Source: Thuidium tamariscinum (Eukaryota > Streptophyta > Bryopsida > Hypnales > Thuidiaceae). Taken from it: DNA of 64,000 nt. The position numbers were made by a program, and so were the translations under genes. Numbering within the stretch: the first letter of the stretch is position 1; every line of letters starts with the position of its first letter. Where the stretch lies: assembly GCA_947034885.2 (NCBI GenBank), contig OX344756.2:12520098-12584097 (forward strand), in the 5' to 3' direction. The notes below the pieces were generated by a model. That model worked only from the letters and a program-made list of their open reading frames with translations. It did no database searches and was not told the origin of the DNA. Of this stretch, positions 26,095 through 36,303 are shown piece after piece.

Positions 26095-26801
26095 TGGGTG
26101 GCGCCACGTGGCGGGGCACGATTGGCCTGCCCCCCCGTCTGTTAGTCACCCATGTGCTGGTGCCTTTGTTATGGTCTCCGTTTTGGATTGGCTGGTCTTT
26201 TGGGGGGCCAGCCTTGGATTTTTGGTTTTGGAACTTCAGTTTTTGTATGGTTTAATATTTTTAAAATGAGAATGGAATCTATAACTATTAAAGATGGGTA
26301 TCACTAATTTGGCCAATTTCTAACAACGCTCAAGCATTATTAGGCCAATAACTTGAAAATTTGTCAAACGCATGCAGTTTTCCGCAACGAAGGTATTGAA
26401 TGCATATGATGGGTATATGGCTTTGGGCTCTAACGACCTTACATAGATGTTTGGGGAAAGTCAAAGCTTCGCCGTCTTGAGTTTTTGTGATAGCATTTTA
26501 AGAATTGTATTCGCAAAAGGAGGTACACATGACAGTGTTTGAATCGAACTTTGGCATTTAATACTTGAAATTTCTACGAATCGAGTGACCAACAAGCAGG
26601 TGAGGATCAACCTTTAGTGCAAAAGTCTAAACAAATATCACTTGAAGGGGCCCTAAGCCTTCAAACTTAAAAGAAAACAATTCAACTTGACTAAGTTTTT
26701 GGTCCAAGCAGTGCTCCAACCACGTCGGTAGCACAAATAAAGAGGATGGAAATAAAGTGTCGGTGCGAGAAATAAGGGTACTGGCAACCTCGAGGGGGGC
26801 C

Positions 26802-26809
26802 CTTATATA
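26802..26809 (-). promoter_or_regulatory. TATA box of solo LTR E-left
   Basis: TATATAAG on the minus strand in a GC-rich context (CCACGGG before, GGGCCCCCCTCG after). It is conserved in the other LTR at 61139-61146, so it is a likely retrotransposon promoter. Transcription would start about 30 bp downstream. Confidence 0.6.
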
Positions 26810-28796
26810 CCCGTGGCTAGGCCCCTCTCGGTAATTGCCAATGAAAACACTTTGTTACTTTTCACCCTAAACTATCTTAATGTAATTCAAAAATAATACT
26901 TGTTTAATGGTAGAAATTTCTAAAAACATCACCATTTAGCTAATGAAATCTTGGCCACATCAAATCCAAGATCTTAACCGAAGATATTTTGGAATTAACC
27001 CTAATTTACGTAGATATTTTGCAAATGAACCAAAAGTCATTTTGAAAATTGTCTTTCTTTAGCCCAAAGATGGCTTTTTACACAAGAAAGAGATCTTGAC
27101 CAAATCCAATCTTTGATTTTCCAAGAGATATTTCCAAAATCACTTTTAATTAACCGCAATTAACGATTAAAAAGTCAAACTAAGAGCTGACCCTCTCTAT
27201 CTTTTAGGGAACAACTCGAAACAAAAAACCATCTAGGCCATTGTCTTCACAAGACCCCAATTAGCCTTAGGGACCCCTTACCCCTCACTCCTAGGCCGTT
27301 TGTGCACCCGAATTGGAATTACAGTAATTCCAATTAAAAGTCAAAAATCTAACTTTTAGGGTTTGCGCGTTTTGATGAATCTGTCAGGCCAGGGTTGTTA
27401 GGAATGTTTGTGAGAGTGAGGAATGACTCCTTATTTGCGACAATCGGACATCATTCGCTCTTGATATGCCGGTCAACTTGCCGCCAAATTGTAAATTCCA
27501 TTGGAATTCGATGTTGATGCCAGTTCTGGTAGTTGGGAATGTCGGAATGTCTTCAAACTTAATTGGACACTTATTAAGCACACAAAAACCTATCCTAATT
27601 TTTAGTGAGATTTTACCACATCATACGTAATTTCTAGGAATTTATGAACATTTCTATATGCGGTTGACTTCCCATGGAGTCAACGTGGAATTCCGGAAAA
27701 ATCCGAAATAAATTGGATAAAATCTAGGGCACTTCTAGATTCTTAGCATAAGTTCCACGCAACCTTGCACTAATTTAATTTTAGTAATTTGAAATTACTT
27801 TGCCCAATTGGACAATTTAATTCTCGATGCCTGGGAATCTGGACAATTGTTTAATTCTTGTTCGCTTCTGACATGCTCCTACCCTTGGAACATCTTTCTG
27901 TAGTCTTCAATCTTCAATCTTCAATCTTTCAACTTGTGAAATGCCACTTCTCCAAGTCATTTGTAATTGTTTTACTTTTAAATTCAATTTGTCCCAAAAT
28001 TGAATTTAAGCCTTGGTAAATCTTCTAGGCTCGTAGTAGACTCTTTTGGCTTAGTCAGTACGTCATGTGCATCCTTAAAAGGTTGATTTTGCACAGACAG
28101 ACACTAGGACTGACTAACTCTCATTCCTCATTTCTCTCGGAACTACTAAATCTTTACACAAGTTTACTTCTGAGACTTAGAGTGATCGAAATTCCTAGAA
28201 TTAAGAATTTTCCACCTTCTAAGCTGATTCTTCACCATTTTGGTATAGACTTCCACCAAAACTCCTTCAATACTATTTTTTATGTCTTTTTCTTGTATTT
28301 CTAGCTAGATTTCGCAATTTAATCGCGAAAAATGGACCCAGAGCTCTGAGTGCCATCTCGAGGGCTCACACTCAACTAGAGCGAAATCTTCAATTTACCA
28401 CGTACTTTAACTTTGATGATTCACCATACTTGAGACTGTAAATTGTACCTGACGTATAGATTGATAACATGAACTCCGATCGTTTGATTGATTGGGCCTA
28501 AATACGTAATAGACAAATAGACTGATAACTCGGACATTGATCAATCATCTCTTTCTAGCAATTGAAACTTGTCGTGACACTAGAAATTATACGTTGTCCT
28601 GTTGTAAATTCCTACATAGTGTACAAACATATTATAATATGTTTTATTGGGTAGCTTCAAGGTGACGTTAATTCTTTGAATAATTTCAAGGTGACGTTGT
28701 TCTATTAAGGTGTACAACATCCATATAAGAACACAATTTTGCCTTAGAGTTTCATTGAATTTTGTTAGTGAGTTTTGTTTCTACATTAGAATTAAA

Positions 28797-29246
28797 ATGT
28801 CGAACTGGAGGGTTTTTTCTGAGTCTCAACATGAAGAGCCTCAACCGGAGGCTGAATTCGAATTTTCATTGTCACAATTGCCAGATCAATCTCTTCTACT
28901 ACGAGATATTGTATTGCCACGTGAGCATCTACGGGATGACGCTAGGCCTTCTTGACCGCCGAAACAACCTCGTGTGGAGCAACGGTGGCACGAGAACCTT
29001 CAACGAGATGCTCGAGCTTTGGTAATCTTATTGCAAGTTGGGTGTGTTGAGCCCAGAAGTCACAAAGTGACATTTGAAGGATGTTTTGAAGGTTTAAACG
29101 ACAAATAATACTTTGATATGGTGAGGCTTATCGAAGGGAGTCGCGGTCACAAACGATGGTTAGAAGGACCGGTGAATCCTTTGACAAAGGTGGATCGTGC
29201 CGTTTATGTCACTGCGACAATCAAACGCATCCTCAAGTTTCTGTAA
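28797..29246 (+). pseudogene. Small decayed ORF of 149 codons with two internal stops
   Basis: From ATG at 28797 (MSNWRVFSESQHEEPQPEAE) a single frame runs to TAA at 29244, broken only by TGA at 28953 and TAA at 29106. Both stops differ from Arg CGA or Gln CAA by one C-to-T change. Later residues include RWLEGPVNPLTKVDRAVYVT. A CATATAAG motif lies about 75 bp upstream. Hydrophilic, acidic N-terminus, no recognised domain. It might be a retroelement gag-like or captured gene; undetermined. Confidence 0.45.
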
Positions 29247-30733
29247 ATGGAGTGAAGCTTCGATTGGAACTCTAGTTATTTACCTCTAATAGATGTATAT
29301 TGAGTTTTAGTTCTTTATTCCATACTTGGAGTGATTTTCTATAATAAATTTGTGTTTGTGAAGTAGTTGCAGGAAAATATTCAAATAGTTTGCCTTCTAG
29401 GTGAACTTGAAGTGAATTTCCTTCAAAGATAAAAATAAGGAGATAGTTGTAGGGCCAAATAAGTGCTCAATTATTGTTAGAGGAGTTTGGGGAGTGAGTT
29501 AGAGGCTGAGCCCACTTGTTTATGTGGTTCGAGTGAAGATAGGGTGAAGAGAAAGGTGGATACTATTCATCTTCTCTCTTGTTGTGAGTTTAAGATGGAC
29601 CTGAATGTTTGAGAAGTCATTGTGTTTGAGTTTTTGGAGTTTTGAATTGAAATTTGAAAGAGTTGTGTATCATGGTGTGTAGTTTTCAAAATGATCTCAC
29701 TTGCCCGATTTGAAGTTGTGAATCAAAAGTTGTGCTTGTTTGAGTGGAGGAAGTTTGTTGCTATTGAAATTATAAGGCAAAAACTTCGACCGACCATAGA
29801 AAATAGACAAGTTGTTGGTTTGCAATGAAACTTAGAGGAACTGTAGATAATTATTTTAGCTTTCTTTAAAGCTATCATTCGTTTTATTTGGAGCCTGTAT
29901 GAGAAAGTTGTGAGTGTGGGAGTGAAAGAGGGTCTGTTGCCCTTTGTTTCTCAAGGCCGAAACTTTAAATGGCCATAAAAGTGGGTCAAAGTTTTAGATT
30001 CACTTGAATTTTGGAGGAGAAGTAGAAGTTTGTAATATCTTTCCAAAAAGCTATCATTTGATTCATTTGGAGTTGTGAAGCAACGGTGGCGCTCTCCCAA
30101 AGTTTAGCTTGGGAATTGAAGTTGCAGTTGGAGGAGTTTCAAGACTTTTGTGTGTGTGTGACTTGTGGCTTTGTACCCTTTGTTGTTGCGGGCAGCTTGG
30201 CTTACTCCCAAGCTAGCCTCATTTTGTGTCATGGTGACGAAGTGGGGTTAATGGCCCACATGGTCGAATCTTGCTTGTTCTCACAGTGAAACTTGTTTCT
30301 TAAAGCTGGTCACTGGAAGTTTGAAAGTTTAGGAGCCAATCTTTCGGACGGCTTAACTCGTGGTCTGGCCGTCCCATTTTACCCATCTGAGGCCTTATTT
30401 CTTATTACACACCCTTACCCTTAGCCTCATAGAGCCACTACCAGGATAGACCAACAGAAGACCAAGTGAAGATCAAGTGAAGACTCAAGTGAAGATTCAA
30501 GGTCTAAAAACTTAACCACTTTTACTCATCAACCCGCAGCTAGACACCTTGTGTGTTCCCTAAGCGCGCTCCTCTCTACTCGACAACGTGACATACAAAC
30601 TGACAAACCTACAGAGTACAGACTAATAGATTTAGCTTTCATCGATTACTAGTCACTACACATTTGGTTGGTTCATGAAATTATTAATGACACTAATCGA
30701 TCATCTCCGTTGACTGGAACAATAACTTTCACT
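29247..30733. repeat. Diverged tandem units, no gene
   Basis: Between about 29690 and 30130 three diverged units of roughly 185 bp share TTTGGAG...AAGTTGTGA and AAAGCTATCATT(C/T)G motifs. The rest, to the palindrome edge, is moderate-GC sequence with no supported gene. Confidence 0.4.
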
Positions 30734-32839
30734 CACGTTGGCCGTGCCTTGTACACTTGTAAGTTTCCTTTGATTTCAAATCCTCTCAATGTAACTCCTT
30801 TATCATTACAAATCTCACCATTTCCACCAGGCTTACTAATGTTATCATCTACATTTAGTTAGGTAATTTAGCATTCTACTTTGGCTAAATAATTACTATT
30901 AATGAAAGAAAGATTTGAATATAAAATTATAAAATCATTTTGATTATTGAAAAGGGCTCCTCTACGGTGTGGGATGTCCCAAGTACTCTAATTCTATTTT
31001 AGTCATAGAGGAAACGCCCGTCCCGTGTTGTGATGTGGTAAAGTACTTACATGAAAGATGATTTTATAATTTTATAATTTAAAATTAATTGATGTTTTAT
31101 TAAATATTCATTTAAATTTAGAAGTGAAATTGTTTTTTTAAATAGAGTAAATTATATAAACTTTTTATAAAAAATCTTATTATTTATTTGTTTTTCAGGG
31201 ATTATTCTATGGGAAATAAACCAAGGAACCCTGATGGTTTTTAAAAAATAAAAAAAATCAATTGAAGATGGAACAGGGGATTCTTCTGGGATGTTTAGTG
31301 TAATGGATATGCACATCATCAACAACTTGCACTATTGTATTTATTATGACAAGCTTGTATCTGTGTAGCGTGATCATGTTTTAAAACATTTGAGCTTAAG
31401 TTCACATCAAAACAAATTAAACAATGTCACTGTTTATAACCTTTTGCCATGGTTAGCTAGGTATGAAGTTGATTGGTTTAAAGATGAAAGGAAACTACAT
31501 TGTGTTGAGTGTTGTGAAGTATTTTCAGGGAAGGTGAAAGACGTTCTCCGTCATATTGAAAAGCATGGTGCTTTATCACAAGCTATAATTTCTGGAGGTG
31601 AAGGTGATTTTAATCAAGGGTATTTGTCAAAACATTTTACAAGAACCAAGATTTGGCTAGTAGACTTCATGTCTACAAATGAAGGATTAAACACATAGCT
31701 TTTGGATTATGACAAAGTTGTAGGCCCTATGACTTTTCGGGAAGATTCCCCAGCCAACACATTTTTGGCTAATCTCAGAGATGATGTTTTTTCAAAGCAA
31801 GAACTATCTTTCCTTGCTAAGGTTGCTTCTTTTTTAGAAGTGAAAGGGAATAGAGTTACACGTGCAGAAGAAAAACAGAGTTCTAACATGAAGGCGTTTG
31901 GAATGCGATATGCAAGAGGACAACTTGGTTGGTAAGTTTTCATTCTTTTATTTTTTTTGTTTTTTTATATTAATTTTTTTAGTTTTTTAGTTTTTTAAGG
32001 TCCTAATATCATTATATGGTGTATAAATAGGTACAATCATCAATTCTCGGATATTTGCAAACTCTCCGAAGAGTTTGTAACATTTATTGCCAAGCATTTA
32101 CAACAACAGTACTCTGTGATTTATCAACACCTGAAGAGAATTATTGAAGTTGAAGGGTTGCCAATTAGTACATCTACCATTGGCAATTCACCTTTTACTT
32201 CGTTTGTACTAACGAGAGATTACAATTGCCGACGACACCAAGATAAGGATGATTATGATTTTGGATTCATTTTGTGGTTAAAAAAAGGTTATTTTCATAT
32301 TTTCATATTTTCATATTTGAAATTTTGTTTTTACATGTTTTTATGAGTTTATTAATTATAACTTCTTGTTATTTTAGATGTTGAAGATTTGGAGAATGAA
32401 GATGTTCTTTTTGCAATCCCTGAGTTTAATTGTGCTTTTACACCGAGGTATGGAGATGTGCTATGCTTTCGCCCTCGTGATCTTTTATACTGTACCAAGG
32501 CTTTTAGGAAAAAAGGCTCCCTTGAGATAGCCTTTTTCCAAAAAACATCTTTGTTCCGCCAACTTAAACGGCGTTTGGATTTAAAGGTGGGTGAAATGCT
32601 TACTACAGTTATACCAAAGTCTGGGAATACTGTACAAGAAGTAATTACAAAAACAAAAGATGTTTATTTTGGTAGGAAGGCTTTATATCTAGAAACTTAC
32701 ACGACGGAAAAATGTCAATTTTGGACTTATAAACATTTAGGTAGTATTTTTGTTTAATTTTGTTATTGGTGCTTATACTTATGGTTATCTTTATTACTGA
32801 GGATGGACATATTTTATTACATTTAACAACAAGGTTAGT
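30734..32839. repeat. Left arm of a 2.1-kb near-perfect palindrome
   Basis: Pairs base for base with 33722-35827 (coordinate sum 66561 throughout, so no indels). The only difference noticed is a C/T near the outer edge (GGCCGTG versus GGCTGTG). The spacer is 882 bp. No target duplication or TIR was found at the outer edges. Confidence 0.93.
31199..32740 (+). pseudogene. Zinc-finger plus 2OG-Fe(II) dioxygenase-like gene, left palindrome copy, stops in frame
   Basis: Exons 31199-31931, 32031-32287 and 32378-32740 join in frame at AG/GT sites. Exon 1 contains TAA (31249), TAG (31366) and TAG (31696). It encodes a C2H2/BED-like finger: LHCVECCEVF...RHIEKHG, i.e. C-x2-C-x13-H-x3-H (Cys codons 31501 and 31510, His 31552 and 31564). 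Exons 2-3 read like a double-stranded beta-helix dioxygenase: TRDYNCRRHQDKDDYDFGF gives an HxD pair (His 32236, Asp 32242), and YGDVLCFRPRDLLYCT looks like the C-terminal strand, but the expected distal His is Tyr (32488). TET/JBP-like enzymes carried by transposons have similar layouts; this assignment is inference. A continuation past 32800 (DGHILLHLTTR) leads into the spacer. Not functional as it stands. Confidence 0.5.
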
Positions 32840-32985
32840 ACCACGTAGTACAAATGATTTGGATGTCGTATTCAATGATGATTGGAAAACGGAAGTGGTG
32901 CCTCGAGTGGAGGATAAATTTGAGAGAAGCCCCTTGGAATTGAAGAGAATGGTGCAAATGTATCTGCCACGGAATTGGGTATCTA
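32803..32985 (+). pseudogene. Downstream exon fragment across the palindrome's left inner edge
   Basis: Frame DGHILLHLTTRLVPRSTNDL continues into DVVFNDDWKTEVVPRVEDKF and LELKRMVQMYLPRNW. From 32838 on it is closely similar to 36157-36303 on the same strand, so two related copies of this exon flank the right arm. Function unknown. Confidence 0.5.
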
Positions 32986-33074
32986 TCTATATATATATAT
33001 AATACAAATAATAAAATATGTTTTTTTTGTTTGTTTTTTTAAGAAAAAAGAATAGAAAACCATTATATTAAAAG

Positions 33075-33200
33075 AAACTTTTTTTTTTGGAACAAATAGA
33101 CAAAACCTTTGTATTAAAATGCAAAACCAAAGACAAAACAACTAAGCCAAGAAGGCTAAATAGTAAAATGAAAACATCACAAGGAAACAAAAAACAGGAA
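33075..33200 (-). mobile_element. Retroposon tail in the palindrome spacer, minus strand
   Basis: A poly(T) run on + preceded on the minus strand by TTTGTCTATTTGTTCC; the body is Lys/Asn-codon-like AAC/AAG-rich DNA. It resembles the other non-LTR 3' tails but with a weaker TTGCAATGG match. Confidence 0.35.
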
Positions 33201-33322
33201 AAAACACCTAATATAAAAAACACGGGTAAGGCCCCTTAAGGTTTAAGACAATACTACCTATATTCCTAGTGGCTAAGACTAACAATTTTAACCACAACTT
33301 ATCGAATTTGCACCTAATACAA

Positions 33323-33715
33323 TTTTTTTTTTTTTTTGAAACACAAGGACAAATTCCATTGCAAGGAAAAAGTACATAAAACCAAAGGCTAAAGTTCCAG
33401 CAAGAAACTAAAAGAATGTTTTTCTTTTCTATCTATCTTCTAAACCAAACCAAAAGGAATAAACACAAGAAGACCAATAGGCTGGGTTGCATAGCTCATC
33501 CCACCAACGTAGTTGCACAGTAGCAAGGCAGGCCAAGAAACAAAGACTTCAAAGGAGAAACAACACTAATACAAAACTTTGAACACATAAAAATAGTAAA
33601 GTCCAATGGGCTGAACAAAAACAACTTAACAAAGACAAAAAAATACTGAAGACAAAATGACAAAAGTCCTAGATAAAAGAAACAAAGGCCAAGGGTTGTT
33701 CCTAATTCACACAAT
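33323..33715 (-). mobile_element. Retroposon 3' end with poly(A) in the palindrome spacer, minus strand
   Basis: Minus strand ends CCTTGCAATGGAATTTGTCC, then TTGTGTTTC, then about 16 A residues (33325-33340 on + as T). This is the clearest member of the tail family seen at 3653, 3907 and 45950. The 5' limit is uncertain; it may extend to the right arm at 33722. Confidence 0.5.
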
Positions 33716-33721
33716 CCTATA

Positions 33722-35827
33722 ACTAACCTTGTTGTTAAATGTAATAAAATATGTCCATCCTCAGTAATAAAGATAACCATAAGTATAAGCACCAATAACA
33801 AAATTAAACAAAAATACTACCTAAATGTTTATAAGTCCAAAATTGACATTTTTCCGTCGTGTAAGTTTCTAGATATAAAGCCTTCCTACCAAAATAAACA
33901 TCTTTTGTTTTTGTAATTACTTCTTGTACAGTATTCCCAGACTTTGGTATAACTGTAGTAAGCATTTCACCCACCTTTAAATCCAAACGCCGTTTAAGTT
34001 GGCGGAACAAAGATGTTTTTTGGAAAAAGGCTATCTCAAGGGAGCCTTTTTTCCTAAAAGCCTTGGTACAGTATAAAAGATCACGAGGGCGAAAGCATAG
34101 CACATCTCCATACCTCGGTGTAAAAGCACAATTAAACTCAGGGATTGCAAAAAGAACATCTTCATTCTCCAAATCTTCAACATCTAAAATAACAAGAAGT
34201 TATAATTAATAAACTCATAAAAACATGTAAAAACAAAATTTCAAATATGAAAATATGAAAATATGAAAATAACCTTTTTTTAACCACAAAATGAATCCAA
34301 AATCATAATCATCCTTATCTTGGTGTCGTCGGCAATTGTAATCTCTCGTTAGTACAAACGAAGTAAAAGGTGAATTGCCAATGGTAGATGTACTAATTGG
34401 CAACCCTTCAACTTCAATAATTCTCTTCAGGTGTTGATAAATCACAGAGTACTGTTGTTGTAAATGCTTGGCAATAAATGTTACAAACTCTTCGGAGAGT
34501 TTGCAAATATCCGAGAATTGATGATTGTACCTATTTATACACCATATAATGATATTAGGACCTTAAAAAACTAAAAAACTAAAAAAATTAATATAAAAAA
34601 ACAAAAAAAATAAAAGAATGAAAACTTACCAACCAAGTTGTCCTCTTGCATATCGCATTCCAAACGCCTTCATGTTAGAACTCTGTTTTTCTTCTGCACG
34701 TGTAACTCTATTCCCTTTCACTTCTAAAAAAGAAGCAACCTTAGCAAGGAAAGATAGTTCTTGCTTTGAAAAAACATCATCTCTGAGATTAGCCAAAAAT
34801 GTGTTGGCTGGGGAATCTTCCCGAAAAGTCATAGGGCCTACAACTTTGTCATAATCCAAAAGCTATGTGTTTAATCCTTCATTTGTAGACATGAAGTCTA
34901 CTAGCCAAATCTTGGTTCTTGTAAAATGTTTTGACAAATACCCTTGATTAAAATCACCTTCACCTCCAGAAATTATAGCTTGTGATAAAGCACCATGCTT
35001 TTCAATATGACGGAGAACGTCTTTCACCTTCCCTGAAAATACTTCACAACACTCAACACAATGTAGTTTCCTTTCATCTTTAAACCAATCAACTTCATAC
35101 CTAGCTAACCATGGCAAAAGGTTATAAACAGTGACATTGTTTAATTTGTTTTGATGTGAACTTAAGCTCAAATGTTTTAAAACATGATCACGCTACACAG
35201 ATACAAGCTTGTCATAATAAATACAATAGTGCAAGTTGTTGATGATGTGCATATCCATTACACTAAACATCCCAGAAGAATCCCCTGTTCCATCTTCAAT
35301 TGATTTTTTTTATTTTTTAAAAACCATCAGGGTTCCTTGGTTTATTTCCCATAGAATAATCCCTGAAAAACAAATAAATAATAAGATTTTTTATAAAAAG
35401 TTTATATAATTTACTCTATTTAAAAAAACAATTTCACTTCTAAATTTAAATGAATATTTAATAAAACATCAATTAATTTTAAATTATAAAATTATAAAAT
35501 CATCTTTCATGTAAGTACTTTACCACATCACAACACGGGACGGGCGTTTCCTCTATGACTAAAATAGAATTAGAGTACTTGGGACATCCCACACCGTAGA
35601 GGAGCCCTTTTCAATAATCAAAATGATTTTATAATTTTATATTCAAATCTTTCTTTCATTAATAGTAATTATTTAGCCAAAGTAGAATGCTAAATTACCT
35701 AACTAAATGTAGATGATAACATTAGTAAGCCTGGTGGAAATGGTGAGATTTGTAATGATAAAGGAGTTACATTGAGAGGATTTGAAATCAAAGGAAACTT
35801 ACAAGTGTACAAGGCACAGCCAACGTG
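33722..35827. repeat. Right arm of the 2.1-kb palindrome
   Basis: Inverted copy of 30734-32839. Identity close to 100 percent means a recent event, ongoing gene conversion, or an assembly/read artefact. Confidence 0.93.
33821..35362 (-). pseudogene. Zinc-finger plus 2OG-Fe(II) dioxygenase-like gene, right palindrome copy
   Basis: Mirror image of 31199-32740 with the same exons, the same C2H2-like finger, the same HxD motif and the same three in-frame stops. The shared stops show that decay preceded the inverted duplication or was spread by conversion. Bidirectional transcription of the palindrome would give a hairpin RNA; that is inference. Confidence 0.5.
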
Positions 35828-36303
35828 CTATCAAGGGCAGAAGGGCCAGATAGGGAATGGACTAATGAGGATTATAATAAGGGAATGCAGAAACTTCAAA
35901 ATTGGATGTCTTCAATTTTGAGGTAGACTGCCATTTTCTTTTTTTTGGCAGGTATACATTTTGATGAAGCAATGCAGTCGAAGATGGGGTTATCGGAGGC
36001 ATCTCATTGTTTGCAGGGTTTGTAGATATTTGAACGAAGAATAGTTCCTTCATATGTAAATGATTTATAGTATGGAAGACAGAAGCAACGTGGTGTGCAA
36101 ATAGTGGAAGACATTGGCATAATTATGCATTATCTAGCAGAAAGTGGACCAATGGGGAACGTACCACGTAGTATGGATGATTTGGATGTCGTATTCAAAG
36201 ATGGTTGGAATATGGAAGTGGTGCCTCGAGTGAAGGACAAATTTGAGAGAAGCCCCTTGCCGAATTGAAGAGAATGGTGTAAATGTATCTGCCACGGAAT
36301 TGG
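35828..36303 (+). pseudogene. Decayed coding fragment right of the palindrome
   Basis: Starts LSRAEGPDREWTNEDYNKGM and continues QKLQNWMSSILR to a donor-like site near 35922 (GTAGAC). After TTTTTTGGCAG the frame gives DEAMQSKMGLSEASHCLQGL, TAG, IFERRIVPSYVNDL, TAG, YGRQKQRGVQIVEDIGIIMH, then VPRSMDDLDVVFKDGW. A 2-bp insertion relative to 32838-32985 shifts the frame near 36260. Both stops are TAG where CAG (Gln) would fit. Hydrophilic, no family recognised. Confidence 0.45.

Larger units (their letters stand above)
18251..28370 (-). mobile_element. Solo LTR E-left (about 3.88 kb without insertion), minus orientation
   Basis: On the minus strand it begins TGTGAGCCCTCGAGATGGC and ends AAGCGCTCACA, i.e. 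TG...CA with the short inverted ends TGTGAGC/GCTCACA. A perfect 5-bp duplication CTCAA flanks it (18246-18250, 28371-28375). Removing element A and its duplicated 8 bp leaves 3879 bp, against 3859 bp for the inverted copy at 59576-63434. A TATA box (TATATAAG on minus, 26802-26809) marks a likely U3 promoter. No internal domain or second LTR is present, so it is a solo LTR. An LTR this long is at the upper end of what plant retrotransposons carry. Confidence 0.78.

Noticed and set aside
25795..26145. 116-codon ORF, proline/leucine-rich
   Set aside because: It is the 25-bp minisatellite of the solo LTR read through; period divisible neither by codon logic nor supported by the other LTR copy.
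30668..30862. 64-codon ORF across the left palindrome edge
   Set aside because: Crosses the breakpoint between unrelated sequences; no splice or start support.
31199..36303. Reassigned stop codon (TAG as glutamine)
   Set aside because: TAG interrupts several relics, but so do TGA and TAA; the intact PHD-SAP30 gene needs no reassignment. Simple decay explains it better.
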